Positions 48,991 to 61,077 of a stretch of DNA of 64,000 bases are shown piece by piece. The position numbers were made by a program, and so were the translations under genes. This stretch comes from Podocnemis expansa (lineage: Eukaryota > Chordata > Testudines > Podocnemididae): the NCBI GenBank assembly GCA_007922195.1, contig ML681989.1:44629994-44693993 (forward strand), written 5' to 3'. Below the pieces are notes generated by a model, which did not search any database, had not been told where the DNA came from, and saw nothing but the letters and a program-made list of their open reading frames with translations. The first letter of the stretch is position 1. Every line of letters begins with the position of its first letter.

Positions 48991-50540
48991 CAAATTATTA
49001 CAACACATTCCACTGAACATTATGATGCACCTTATTCAGTTATATGTTCAGTACTTCATAAGCAGTGCTAGTAATAAAATGCATATTACAGAACTATGCC
49101 CAAAGCCAAGAAAAAAATAAAACTACTGAAGTGCTAATTTTGTCTCTTTCTATAATATATATAAAGATGCATGTGATAATCATTAATTTGTGCTACATTC
49201 TTAATTACCATTCCTACTCATCTGTCATAACCAGAAATTTGCTGCTATGCTTCTCTCTGTTTTTCTCAAATGACATCCAGCTTCTTCACAGACCATAGTG
49301 CTTTATCCATCTGTATATCGAAACCAATTACCAGGAAAGGATGGGCATTCTTGATCTTATTTTTTTCCATTGCCCAATACAGAGGTTTTAAGTAATCAGA
49401 GAGGGGCACTGTAGCCTAGCAATGAAACCATGGCTCTATTACCTCAAATACCAGGATATTGCTCCCATAAACTTCTTATCTAATCTATGGCCATTAAACA
49501 ATCTGATCTTCATTTAGTACCTCTGGGGTGGGGTAACAATTTGGTACACATTTCACTTAAATCATATGAATATTTTGTTGTAGAACACATGAATAAATTT
49601 ATCAAATCCTGTTATTTATTTGTTTCTTTTTCCCTCCTCCTCCCCACCCTCACCTCCTGAAAACAAGCTGGCCACCTTACCAGTCAGGGTTGAAAACAAT
49701 AATCTTAGCCCTGATTATTCTGTTTGGGTTTTTTTTTTGTTTTTTCTCCATCCCCTTCATGGACAGAAAATCATGCTGTTTTCCAATAACAGTAAATTCT
49801 TAAGTATTTTACTATTCTTGCCTTTAAAAGCTGCCCCTTAGATTTTGGTATTATCTTAATCATATTGGCAGAAAAATCTACCTTCAGTCAAAATCTACCT
49901 GTATATTACAAATTTTGTTCCCATTATATAGCTAATTTTTAAAAGATCTTTTTCTCCAGATGCAACCAGCATACTTATTTTCAAAGAGGTTTAACTATAT
50001 GAAAAGTCTGAAATTGATTTAGAACTAGAGGAAAGCAAAGAAATGTTAGACAAAAGTCAGTCTCAAGTGAGCATAATGTTTCAATGATCTATAACTAAAA
50101 ATAATGTAATTAATTGTCTTTAGATTTGCAGATTTTCCTCTGCTTTCAGAGGTAAAAATGCAAATCATTGGATAAATATTTTCCAAGCTATTCTTATAAC
50201 TGTGTCAGACAGGGCTTTATAATGAACGCTTGTCGACACCTTAACTGGATAAACTGTTGCCTTTCCATAATAAAGCAAATGAAGAAGGTTTATATCTATG
50301 TCCACTCCCTTGTCTTTCACAAAGAATGTAAACTGTTCCTTGAGTCCAAATCTCTCTGACTGCTCTGAAGTGAAGAGAATAAAATGAAGCATCATTTGAC
50401 ACCAGTTGAATTGAACTTTATGATGTTGATTCTCTCAGCAGTGTACATCTGTGCATTTTATTTATTTTCCTCATTTTCCTAACTTTAGCCACAGAACCAG
50501 GTTATAAAAAGCAAATTCCATATGACTCTGTTATGTCAAA

Positions 50541-50790
50541 AAAAAAAAAAACAACAACAACAAGGAGTCATGTGGCACTTTAAGACTAACAGATTTATTT
50601 TTGGCATGAGCTTTTGTGGGAGAAGATCCCACTTCCTCAGATGCTTCGAAGATGGAATGAGATAGAAAGGAATGAAACTAAATGCAAGGGGGTTTAAAAC
50701 ATAGGACCAGGTCATACAGTAACAACAAATCAGAGCAGTCAGTTTCTAGACAACCTCCTGCTCATATCACAGCTTTCAAATCCCAGCTGT
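50541..50790 (-). mobile_element. Penelope-like 3' UTR and tail, minus orientation
   Basis: From the left: acaaggagtcatgtggcact, aagactaacagatttatttt, ggcatgagcttttgtgggag, aagatcccacttcctcagat, gcttcgaagatggaatgaga, then the 3' UTR (catacagtaacaacaaatca). Read on the minus strand the core is CTGAGGA, a complete gtggga/tcccac stem II, and AAAA in place of GAAA. Same strand as DMD. Confidence 0.88.
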
Positions 50791-51107
50791 TGCAAAAAGA
50801 TTCAATCCTTCGAGTCAAAGTATACGGCACAGTATTTTTCCCTTAATGAATACATGGCACAGTAATTAAAACCATTATATCAATATTAATTCTTTTCTGT
50901 GGGTTTTAAAGCATCTGTTAAACTACACTGAGGAGGAAACAAGGAGACCTGTGGCACCATGGGTCTACCATATTTTTGACATCTATATAGGGAGCAATGA
51001 TTACAAATAGGATGAAATTATCAGGTATTATAATATTTTCTTGCTATACTGAAAACTTCCTTTCTCTGCACCGTGCATGCATTGCTTACACTCTACTGCT
51101 TCCTGAT

Positions 51108-51134
51108 TCTCTCTCTCTCTCTCACACACACACA
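51108..51134. repeat. (CT)n(CA)n microsatellite
   Basis: tctctctctctctcacacacacac. Confidence 0.95.
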
Positions 51135-53136
51135 AATGCTATACCTGATACTTTATTACTGTAACCATTCACAGTTCCAATACATTGGGACCACTTTTAA
51201 GGAAAGGTCACGTGTGGGCTAATGATGTCTTAAACGTTTTTTCCTTTGTAAATGTTGAAGGGTTAGCAATTATGATCTTGTGACACAATGAGAGTGAAAT
51301 GAATTTGAGCAAAATGGCCTTGGAGACTTAGTCTCAATAATATTATGCACTGTTGTGGAGGAAAGAAGAGCTTAAGGTCACTTGTTTTAATGTGGACAAT
51401 TTGCAAAATACCCTAGAATACGGGCTGCCAGGTTTACAGAGGGTTGTTATTATTTTGTTTTGATGTTTAAAATACTCTTCAACTTTCATATTTATTAAAA
51501 ACATCCTTTTTCATTTTAAAGGAAAGTCACGTAAATAAAACAAAGAGTGTTTCGTCTTTCTGGAACATGATATAAAAAAGGTCAACATTAAAGTTGTGGG
51601 TGTGGCTATTTTTGGATGTTTAATTTTGAGGTCCCTTAATGGAACCCACTTTTCAAAGGCGGGGGCTCAGCACATAAGGCATCTTGGGTTGGGTCCACAG
51701 AATTGGAGGCACCAAAAACCTGCAGAAATAATGCAGTTTTTAAACAAAGTCAAAACTCTTCTTTAGCTAATATTTTAAACCAAGTATTTAACAACATGTA
51801 GGTTTTCAATCTAAGATGTTATGAAAAGTACAAAGATTTTAATTATGTAATGTTTGTTCTTTGGCCTTCATATCACTTAGAAATCTACAAAATAATATTT
51901 TTTGAATTTGTTTTAAATTATTTTTATTTAGTCTTCTTTGGATACCCTGTTGAAATCTTCTGATACATTATTACAATACAATTTTGAAATTCTAGAGAGA
52001 TGGTACAGATTTACACTGAAAATATTGACCAGTCCTATAATAATCACAGGTGAAGATGAATACCAAAACCTTTTGTTCCTCAGGAAGGTAATATGAAAAA
52101 AAGGGCTCAAGCAAAAAACCAACCAATATCATATGATCACAAAATTGTCATGGGGGGGGGAGAAATACACATATCTAGCTGCTGATATATTTAAATAAAT
52201 TTCTTTCTTGTAGAATTAAAGAAATGTATTACAAAATTGCTGTGTTCTTTCTATTTTTCTTCTTTAAATAAAGGAAAAAAACAATAACTTCCCTCCTCTG
52301 TGATAATTAGACTGTATTTGGAGGAGAGAGCAGCAGAATGTTTTATAATACAAAGCCGTAAATTCAATTTACAAGAGCTCAAATGAATGGAAGTTTAGCA
52401 CTTCAAGTATTGCATAGGCAAGCTGAATCTTTTATATTGAACACTGTTAAATCTGGAAGACAGGTAATTACTTTCGGGCTATATAATAACAAATTACTTT
52501 TATTGCTACAGAGTTGCTGAAGTTAAAGTTTTGGTTTTTTGTCTATGCACACGTATTTCTATATTTTTGTGTGTGTTCAAAGATGAGTAATATTTAAGCA
52601 GTTTGCTGACAAAACACTTGCCTTAATAAGCTGTTCTTTTGTGTAAGGGGATTGAGAAGCTTTTCATAACAGGATGACAGCAGGATACAAGTCTCTCAGA
52701 AAGTTCTTATAGAAACACTCAGATGTGAAAAAGGTATGGAACATATATTTTTTCCCCCCTGTTTACATCATGGATATTGTTTTAGATTTCCTTCCTTTTT
52801 TTAGGTTCTGCATCTGACCCTCGAGCCTGTGATACCATCATCATGGGTGCATGATAAATGAGATATACAGACAGATCTGATTTCACTGCTGTAATACACA
52901 CATGTTCATAAAAGGGCACATTCTGTTAAATGAAATTTTCATCATAGAAAACCTCTCCTTTTCATTTTTTCAGTTATCTTAAAATTCAAAGTCTAAAACT
53001 GCTTCACTGTGGAATTTGTATGCTACAGACCTTAAGCTAAATGTTTGCTCTTATGCTCCATACTGAAACGATTACCCTTATAATAGCTGTTACAAGCTTT
53101 CAGCTGCAAAAATCAATGTCTAAATGTTGTTCATAC

Positions 53137-53372
53137 CTTTTGTTTGATGATCATGTCATTGATGTCATCAAGATCACCCACTCTCACTATCTGGGATTTT
53201 ATCACTCGATCCAGTACAGAAAGCCAATCAGTGAGTTCTGCCCAGACCTTATTAAAGTCAGCCAGGGCTGGCACCTCCAGAAGCAAAGAAGATGGCATTT
53301 CTAGTTTGGAGATGGTGGTTTCCTTGGTTACCACGGTTTGTGTAACCACAGTAACAGTTTGACCAGAAGTTA
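53137..53372 (-). CDS. DMD: Dystrophin exon 51 (end of hinge 3, start of spectrin repeat 20)
   Basis: On the minus strand 2 bases plus 78 codons are open throughout. Stretches such as SKLEMPSSLLLEVPALADFN and DINDMIIKQK identify dystrophin exon 51. The acceptor is aattttcag|TAACTT (AG at 53373-53374); the donor is CAAAAG|gtatga (GT at 53135-53136). At 236 bp it is one codon longer than human exon 51 (233 bp): TSGQTVTVV replaces PTQTVTLV just after the acceptor, so the extra residue lies in flexible hinge 3 where length change should be tolerated. Intron 50 is phase 1 and intron 51 phase 0, as in human DMD, and skipping this exon would shift the frame. The first part is Thr/Val/Ser-rich hinge; from about residue 45 of the exon the helical pattern with WAELTDWLSVLD is spectrin repeat 20. 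A good branch-site match lies 31 nt upstream. Confidence 0.98.
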
Positions 53373-53401
53373 CTGAAAATTAAAAATATACATATATATA
53401 T

Positions 53402-53407
53402 GTTAGC
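53402..53407 (-). promoter_or_regulatory. DMD: Candidate branch site for DMD exon 51
   Basis: On the minus strand the hexamer gctaac, close to the metazoan branch consensus, puts its branch A at 53403, 31 nt before the exon. Between it and the AG the sequence is an AT-alternating run followed by tttttaattttcag, so the pyrimidine tract is short and broken by purines. The role is inferred from motif and spacing only. Confidence 0.5.
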
Positions 53408-54454
53408 ATTTATTGGATAAAGGAACTGTGATAAATTGCTCATTTCAGCAACATAGCTCACTCATTGGAACGGTAATTATTTCAATTACTGTATTGTTTG
53501 TAATATTTTGCCCACTTAAAATGTGAAAATGAAAATAAAACAAATCACATGATTTATATATATGTTATATATGGTATACCAAATATGTCATGACATCCAT
53601 CTGTCCTCTCACCTTGGTCATCCTCCATTCTGACTTACCTATAAGAGATCACCTCATCTTAGCTGAGACAAAAGCCATGTCAGGAATACACCTGTGTAAT
53701 CATACCCCACCCTGAGATGTCCCCTTGCAGGTGTCTAGTGGTGTGCATGAGCATGACAGCTGTATGTGCCCCAAGAACTAGGCTCCAGTACCAATGGGTC
53801 CCAATGTGCACTCTGCCAAGTGTCTAGACCACCACATTCCTTCCATGGCCTGCAGTCATCCTGCTTCTGTGATCCACTTCTCACCAACTTCCAAAGAACT
53901 TCTCCCACCCTTACAGCTCACTTATCAGCCTACAGTCACAAACATTACGCGTAAGCAGATTCACCCTTACGAGATTAATTATGTGGCTCTCTTCTCTGAG
54001 CAGGATGTGTCCTCACAGCTACATTTAACTTCACCATTCCAGACGGTTGGCCAGACCTTGAAAGCCTGAAATTCCCCCCACATCCTTTCTAGTTTAGGTA
54101 GAAACCATTTTTCTAGTAAACCACTGTGACCTATCCTCTACTTCCTGGTTATTTTGGAACAGGCATTGTCTTGCCTTGCCCCACTCTATTTATCTTCATG
54201 TAAATGGTTGTTTTTCTACACAATTTAAAACAGGCTGTACTACGTGGCAATGATGATGGGAGGAATATTGGTGGATGTGGGATTCAGGGAACACAGATCA
54301 CACAAGACGACTCAATAGCAGGGATTGGTCATTTGTACCATCTGTGCTTCATGCAAGGTTAGAGCCTCTCCAAAAACAGGGAGAGACCAGTATTTTATTA
54401 ACATCATCACTTTGAGTTGGTTTTTCTGCTTTCCGGAGCAATAATGATGGGCAG

Positions 54455-54653
54455 GACTGGGAGTGATTTCAGACTATCCTACTATATTCCAGGCCAGGAT
54501 AAGAAAGTTATAGGGAGATCCCTCACTGAGAATCTTCTGTGAAAACAGCCATTGGCAGGGGCTGTACATTTTGTTGGTGGGCAGCAGGTGGTTGGGAGGG
54601 GGACTTGTGTATTCCTGAAACAGTGGTAGTAGGAATGAAGAAAAGGAGAGGGG
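54455..54653 (+). repeat. Left arm of a long inverted repeat (partner 55278-55464)
   Basis: actgggagtgatttcagact, ccaggccaggataagaaagt, ggagatccctcactgag, gaaaacagccattggcagg, gtgtattcctgaa and aggaatgaagaaaaggagag recur in reverse order and complement at 55278-55464. Arms are roughly 190 bp and, by eye, about 80% alike. The 54654-55277 loop has no recognised content. Confidence 0.9.
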
Positions 54654-55277
54654 CTTTAGCATTACTGCTCTGCATGATAGTGAGAGCTGTGGAGAAAGAA
54701 AAGAAAAATTGTGCTACACAGCAAACACTTAAATGAGTGTAATTCCTACAGTGTCAGGCTTGTATGGCTGAGGAGGTTGTGAGCTAAAGGTTTCTTTTTG
54801 CACTAGTATCTGTTTGGAAGGGGAGTGGTTGGAGGGAATCAGTGGAAAGTCATTCTTGCTTAACAAGATCTTTGTAGCCTGCACTGAAGAACTTTATTTG
54901 GGCACTCAACTGTAACAGCTGAGGCCCTTCAATGGCCAGGTTAAAGGCAATGCCACTTGGAATGCTGATATGGTGACCTGGAGACAAGTTGGGTTTTAAA
55001 AGCCTGGAATAGTGGATTACACACTTATTCAGGAAACATGAGGTCTGAGGCAAAATCTGGAGGGAGTCATTTTATTTCATTTCATTGGGTACAAATGCTG
55101 TCTCACAGGAGAACGAGGAGTCAGAACTCCCTTTTTTATGTTGCATAATGTGAAGTCTGTGGATAAAAAGTCATGATTTATTTAAGGATGAAGCCCATTA
55201 CTTTTGTATAGCTCAGTTGTTTATATCCAACCTAATCTTCAAGAAAACTCTTATCCCTAAGGTAGGCCTAGTAAATA

Positions 55278-55464
55278 CCCCTTTCCTCTTCTCCATTTCT
55301 ACTACTACTGATTGAGGAATACACAAGGCCCCTTCCCACTCACAAACAAAATGTAGAGCTCCTGCCCATGGCTGTTTTCATGGAAGATTTTCAATGAGGG
55401 ATCTCCCCATAACTTTCTTATCCTGGCCTAGAATATAGTAGCATAGTCTCCAATCATTCCCAGT
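55278..55464 (-). repeat. Right arm of the long inverted repeat (partner 54455-54653)
   Basis: The reverse complement reads actgggaatgattggagact, aggccaggataagaaagtta, tggggagatccctcattga, gaaaacagccatgggcagga and gtgtattcctcaatcagtag, matching the left arm with scattered substitutions and small indels. Confidence 0.9.
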
Positions 55465-57490
55465 GTATCCCTTTGGTATGAGAGATATAAATAGGATTAG
55501 TGCTGATTCAGAGATCACCTCTTTGCATCACAAATTATCACCTAACAAATTTCTCACTGCTGGCGCACTGAAAGTTCATGCTTCCGATGAAGAAGCAAAC
55601 TGGAATACATCTGAACTAGGTTCAGTTCCTGACTCTAAACCAGAATTTTGCCATGACCTTAACTCAGTCACTTCATCTCCTTATCCTTCTGTTCTCAAAA
55701 TATAAAACCCTTTGTCTCGCTGTTTAGCTGGGAAACTTTTCTGGGCACAGACTTTCTCTTAAAGTGTATATGTTCATCACCTGGAACAACTGGACTCTGA
55801 TCTCAGTTGCACCCGCTAAATGCTCCTGCAATAAATTAGCTGTGATTAACCAAAGTGTTTATAGGAGAGGGATACACTGGCACAGGACTTATTAATGCTT
55901 ACAGGTCCCTCCATTTTAAAATTCTCTCCTTGCTGTTCATCTGAAATATCTTGATTCTTATGAGTGAATTTGCATAGTTCATTGTTTTGTGCTGACTACT
56001 AAAGAGATGGTGGGGTTAAATGGGGGTGTGGATTTTATTGTATTAGGTGCATTAGTGTATTACAGGAAGTGACGTGAGTTTTTGTTGGTGCAGATGATGT
56101 TTTGCAGAACAGAAAGGCTTTTGATTGCAACTCTTTCACAAATACGGTTATATTTTTTCTCTCTTTCTAGGATGCCTATCTCCTGCAACAGGCATTACTA
56201 TTAAATCTATATATATAAATCAAAAGATTTGACCTTCATATTTATTCATAAAGAAAATAAGTAATTATATGAATAATCACATGGGACCTGCTTCCCAACT
56301 GCCAGGCAATTTGCATTCTCATTTACCATCGTGCAAAGTGTGCCTAAAATAGTATAAAATCAGAATGGAAGCATTTTAGAAAAATATCACATGGCTGAAA
56401 ATAAATGACAATATAAGGTTCCAGGTAATGAAAAAAAGCAAGCCGCTGTTTCTAAAAGGTACTTATATGCTTTATTTCACTGCATGATTTAATAACATAA
56501 TGTACCTTATCTTCACTCATTGGGACAATTCATATGGGTAAACACTTTCTCACACAGGGTCAGGTCCTAAACCTACAGACTGTTTTAGGGGAACTAACTA
56601 CAACTGACAAGTGCAGCAATTTCACATATAACTCATTTAAAGGATGTCAACAGAGAACTATTCAATATCTGAGTTGTGTCAGTTGCCACACAGACAGCAT
56701 ATCAATTCACATCCATACTTGGAGGCTGGCGATTTTGGAACAAAGGACAGGTTTTAGGGCAGCAGTTGTGTTCGTATCAGATATGATTCATTGGGTTCTC
56801 TTCATAAGGCAGGTAAACATAAATGGCTCTCAGTGGAGAATTATGAAAGCATAATCATTCAGAGTAATTCATGCCCTCATAGTAGCACTGCCTGAGTACC
56901 ATAAGTAAATCTTAAGGATAACACCTATGAACTAATAGAACTAACACCTAATGAACTAATATCGAATAAACTTTTCTGATCTGAAAATATCCGATCCTTC
57001 CTCTGAGTGGTTCAGACGTCTTCCTATATTATCCCCACATAATAAAATTATAATAAATAGAACTCATGAATAGAACAGATATTTCTCTAAAGAGTCTCAC
57101 TCAGTATATGAACTGTATTCTGGAAGTTCAAGTAAGTTTAGACTTTAGTGACCTTTTCTTTTGCTGATTTTTTTTTTGTTTTGTTTTTGAGGTGAAGGGC
57201 AGGGAGAGATCTCTTTCTCACCCTCCCACCTCCCTTTGGTCTGGTTAGCTTATTCAAAGACAATGAACCATTTGCTTATCAGACTGGGGAAAAAAAATGT
57301 AATGGGACTACAGTGTCTTGTTAAAGCCTGGCTCTGTAGGTTTTAATGATGGACATTGCCACGGATATCCACCACTGGAAAAAAAAAAAAACAAAAAACA
57401 AGCTTTGTAACATAAGATCATTCAAACCTCAAGCATTTGCCCCTCAATTGTTGCTTTTGTCATTCAAAAATTATATTTGATAATTGGCTT

Positions 57491-57527
57491 CAGAGAGAGA
57501 GAGACAGAGAGAGAGCGTGTATGTGTG
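57491..57527. repeat. (GA)n / (GT)n simple repeat
   Basis: cagagagagagagacagagagagag followed by gtgtatgtgtgt. Confidence 0.9.
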
Positions 57528-59041
57528 TTTGCGTGGGCTGTTAATCTACAAAGGCAATTTAGGCTTTAGGTTGCTATTACAAGTGCTGTTTGACAAACCA
57601 AAAGGACAGCCACAAAACCTATTAGCAGAACTGTAAATCTGAAAACTACATTTGCAAAAATATTTTTAAAGGTAAAGACCTCATAGTATTATACTGTATG
57701 TGTTCCCAAGAGGCACACTCAGAGTAATAAAATATATTTATAGCATACTGTCCTATTGTTTTTAAAAATGAAAAATAGTCATAAGAAGAAAAAAAGATAA
57801 AATAGCACAAGAGGCTGATCTATTGGGTCTAGACTAATTTTAAAAAGTGAACCACAATCTTATTAACTCCATTGTAATGCAGCTTCAGAACAGCTATCTA
57901 ATTCAACAGCCAAAAATGGCACAGTGTCAGAACTATGAGAACTGGAGTTGAGCCTTTGATGCTGTCCCCTTGCATTCCACGTACAAAATACAGTTATTGG
58001 ATACTGGATAAAATTTTTAAAAAGAAGAAAGGTCAGGGTTTTTTTTTTTCTTTTTCCAGTGAACAGGCTCTTTCGGAGGTAGAGAAAGGCTGTCAGTGGT
58101 GCCTGTTCCCTTCAGAAGAAGAGGCATCATAATCCCCCTTTGGTAAGACCTAGGTTTTTTTTGTTTTGTTTTGTTTTTTTGTTTTGGTCTATTGTAGTTT
58201 AAACTCTATCCCTGTGGAAGATGGGCCACTGAGACAGTTTACCAATCTGTGTTTATTCCTTCCAACAGAGCTACAGTCTGGACTGAAAAATTCAATTGAG
58301 AGGCTGGAGTTCATACTTAAATTACCAGTTAATCCAGGTATAATGATCAGTACTGTGGAAAACAATTTTAAATTTAGTTCTTAAGGCTGTTTTGAATAGA
58401 TTGGCTGCTATGTTTGGAACACCTAAAACAAATCACTCAATATAGTGGAAACCAGTTATCCTGAAACCTGAACAATTAACAACTAGCTACACTGTAAATT
58501 ATATGAACTATGTGATTTTATGTAAACATTTTCAAATGCACTTTTTAGAAATTCAGTGAAACAGGGCATGTTTCTTCTGTATAATTAAATAATGTAATAT
58601 CTACTATCTGAATATCTAGAATATTCTGTAATTATTTCCAATTTTAAACACAGGGGTATTGTATGGTTTTTCAGATTTTCGGTACAGTGACTATTGCCAA
58701 TGTTGATTTTTAATGATACCTACTGTAGTTAAATCTATCTGTCCATCCATTTACACTACACTTATCAGTGCTGTATCTGAGTTCATGACTTGCATTCTTT
58801 GGCTATGGCTACACTAGGAAAAGTTAGTTCGAATTAACAAAGTGGACTAATTTGACTTAACGTTAAGTCAAATGACTCCACTTTGTTAATTCAAAGTAAC
58901 TGCCCTTAATTCGAATGTATTAAGTTTGAACTAAGAGTTAATCCTAATCAACAGTGTCCTTAGTTTGAACCAAGGATCAAACTAAGGGCTTAGTTTATGT
59001 TCACACGTAAACTCTTATTTTGAAATAAGTTATTTCAAAAT

Positions 59042-59252
59042 GAAAACAAAAAAACAAAGAGTCTTGTGGCACTTTATTTATCGCATGAGCTTCATGGGAG
59101 AGAGTCTTGTGGCACTTAAAGACTAACAGATTTATTTATTGAATATATTCTCCCATGAAAGCTCATGAGATAAATAAATCTATTTGTCTTCAAGTGCCAC
59201 AAAACTCCTTGCTTTTTTTGCTTTACTAGACTAACATGGCTGCCCCTTTGGA
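59042..59252. mobile_element. Fold-back Penelope-like insertion with 10-bp target duplication
   Basis: Inverted tails in series (agagtcttgtggcacttta, tatttatcgcatgagcttca, then again agagtcttgtggcacttaaa) are followed by a forward tail (ttctcccatgaaagctcatg, ataaataaatctatttgtct, aagtgccacaaaactccttg, actaacatggctgccccttt). atttcaaaat flanks both sides (59032-59041 and 59253-59262) and the host TTTCAAAATAA palindrome reads through. Three tail pieces in one insertion point to repeated template switching. Confidence 0.85.
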
Positions 59253-59445
59253 ATTTCAAAATAAGTTATTTTGAAATAAAATCCTTATTTTGAAATAACT
59301 TAAAACAAAATAAGCAAATATTAAATTGAAATAAGGGAAAACCTCAAAGCGAAATATCATGTCCTGACACAGGACTTGCTATTTCGCTGCAAGAGAGGGG
59401 CAGCATAGGAGGTGTGGCAACATGGCCTGCTCACTTGGGCAAGCC

Positions 59446-59660
59446 GGCTCCCACATCCCCAGCGCGGGTGGCAGCCACAGAGCCCAGACGACAGGGAGAG
59501 CCAACCCCCCCCCCATCGTCCTCCCGGGTGGCAGCCGCCGAGCCCTGGCCCATTGCGCCCCCCCCGGGTGGCAGCCACGAAGCCTGGGTGGCGGGGAGAG
59601 CTGGCTCCCACATTGCCCACCCCAATGGCAGCCACCAAGCCTGGGCAAGGAGCAGAACCG
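59446..59660. repeat. GC-rich degenerate tandem repeat
   Basis: cgggtggcagccac.gagcc, then gggagagc.ggctcccacat, recur about every 55-60 bp (near 59463, 59525, 59565, 59623). CpG-rich, like the core of the hAT-like element at 21945 but with different unit sequence. The several overlapping frames here are compositional. Confidence 0.75.
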
Positions 59661-61046
59661 GCTCTGGGATCCATCACCCCCCTGAAGTCCCCTGCACTTC
59701 GCCTCAGCACCCTGGCCAGGATGCTGATCAGCTCCTTGGCCAGGATGCAGGGGGGGGGTGGGCCTTCCTCCCAGGGTGTCATGCACCCTGGGAGGAAGGT
59801 CAAAGCCCTTAACAGAAACAGCGGTTGTTTCGAAACAATGCCTCTGAACATTATTGTTTTGAAACAACCGTTTTGAAACAAGGGCTATGTCTATTGCAAC
59901 CGAGATTTTATTGTTCTGAAATGACAGACTGTATTTCAAAATGACAGGGGCTTGTCATTTCAAAATAAAGAAACGTCATTTGGACATCTCAACTTTTATT
60001 TCGAAACAACAGTGGTTTTACCTGTTCCTGGATTTACCTTAAAAAAAAAATCTACTGCAGCACTAGATGGACAACTGCACTTTAAGATGAATATCTTATG
60101 AGCTTGAAATATTCATTACACTCTCATGATTGCTATCAATTTCCTTTGACTCATGCAGCATACACCTGTGACCCTTGGTTGCACTTTTTTAAATGTTTAC
60201 AATCTATTTAGATGTCTGTTACAGTCTTTTTCTTAAAAAAATGGAGGGGAAAAGGAAGATAAGCTTTTTGTGTACATCTCTTTCTGACACAGATTTTATC
60301 TAATTATCTAAAAAAGGAAAATGACCTATGAAAAGATTTGCAAGCTTGTTTGTTAGTCCAGAGCTTCTAAGTCTTTCAGGACTCCACTTTTCATCTCACA
60401 CTGCACTCGTTATTACATTTTAACATGTTTACAGACCAGATAACATAGGAATTTTTTTTAATGTGCTATTCCTTTGGTTAAATATGCAAATATGATATTG
60501 AGTAAGGTGCACCAAACAAAATGGCTTATTCTAAATTACATATAATATGTTAGCATCAGAGCAATTAATAGGCATTTGCTCATTGATCCTAACTAAGACT
60601 CAAATTCTGTGTACAAAGATTCATATATAGATGTTATAGGCCATATATAATATTTTGCATAGTTTATTGTTATCTTCTATTAAAGATAAATAATGCATCA
60701 ATAGCTTTGTAATTAAAAAAATCCTCAAAAACATCTGGCAATCAAAAATTTAGGACTTGATCCTGAAAACTGGACTACATGGGTAGATGCCTATTGACAT
60801 CATCTATGTTATTCAACACCTATATATTAATAAAACTACTAATGTGTCTTTGTGAAAAATTTCAGAGACTCCTTTACTGCCTATACAAAGTACAGTATAT
60901 ACTCTGGCTGCTTATTGCTGCTTCAGTGAAGGCAAAAACACAGTTCAAACTAACAGATTAACTGGATTTGCAATGGCTTTCTAGAACTGGTCCAATATCT
61001 GTATCAAATACAGAGTTTCAGAATAATTTTATGCTTATTTACTTTA

Positions 61047-61077
61047 GCGCACGCGTGCACGCGCACACACACACAAA
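61047..61077. repeat. (CG/CA)n simple repeat with CpGs
   Basis: gcgcacgcgtgcacgcgcac passing into acacacacac: a purine-pyrimidine alternating run able to adopt Z-DNA. Confidence 0.9.

Larger units (their letters stand above)
1506..53136 (-). other. DMD: DMD intron 51, complete (51.6 kb)
   Basis: Bounded by the exon 51 donor and the exon 52 acceptor, giving 51,631 bp including a 400-bp run of N; human intron 51 is about 44 kb. It is phase 0. No other coding exon was recognised. Apart from the repeats listed separately I see only AT-rich unique-looking sequence in 1506-3400, 4941-6101, 6376-8154, 8276-10321, 11367-13050, 13216-14875, 14937-15691, 18631-19641, 21163-21450, 23521-25343, 28791-29571, 30199-32100, 33055-35492, 35591-36423, 38331-39151, 40151-41049, 43991-44834, 45801-46678, 46751-47462, 47579-48056, 48137-48489, 48991-50540 and 50791-53136. 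Confidence 0.92.
58803..60030. mobile_element. Nest of TIR-type elements with AATTAA and TTTCAAAATAA palindromes
   Basis: Starts ggctatggctacactaggaa, a terminus of the GGCTATGTCTACAC group after a ttt flank. It continues with inverted ttaattcgaa words, then ttattttgaaataagttatt palindromes interrupted by a PLE (59042-59252). A GC-rich tandem block (59446-59660) and then tttgaaacaa / ttgtttcgaaac palindromes follow. A second terminus-like aagggctatgtctattgcaa lies at 59880. Individual borders cannot be set by eye. Confidence 0.6.

Noticed and set aside
59357..59939. Overlapping frames of up to 186 codons on both strands
   Set aside because: Composition effect of a GC-rich tandem block; the translations are low-complexity.
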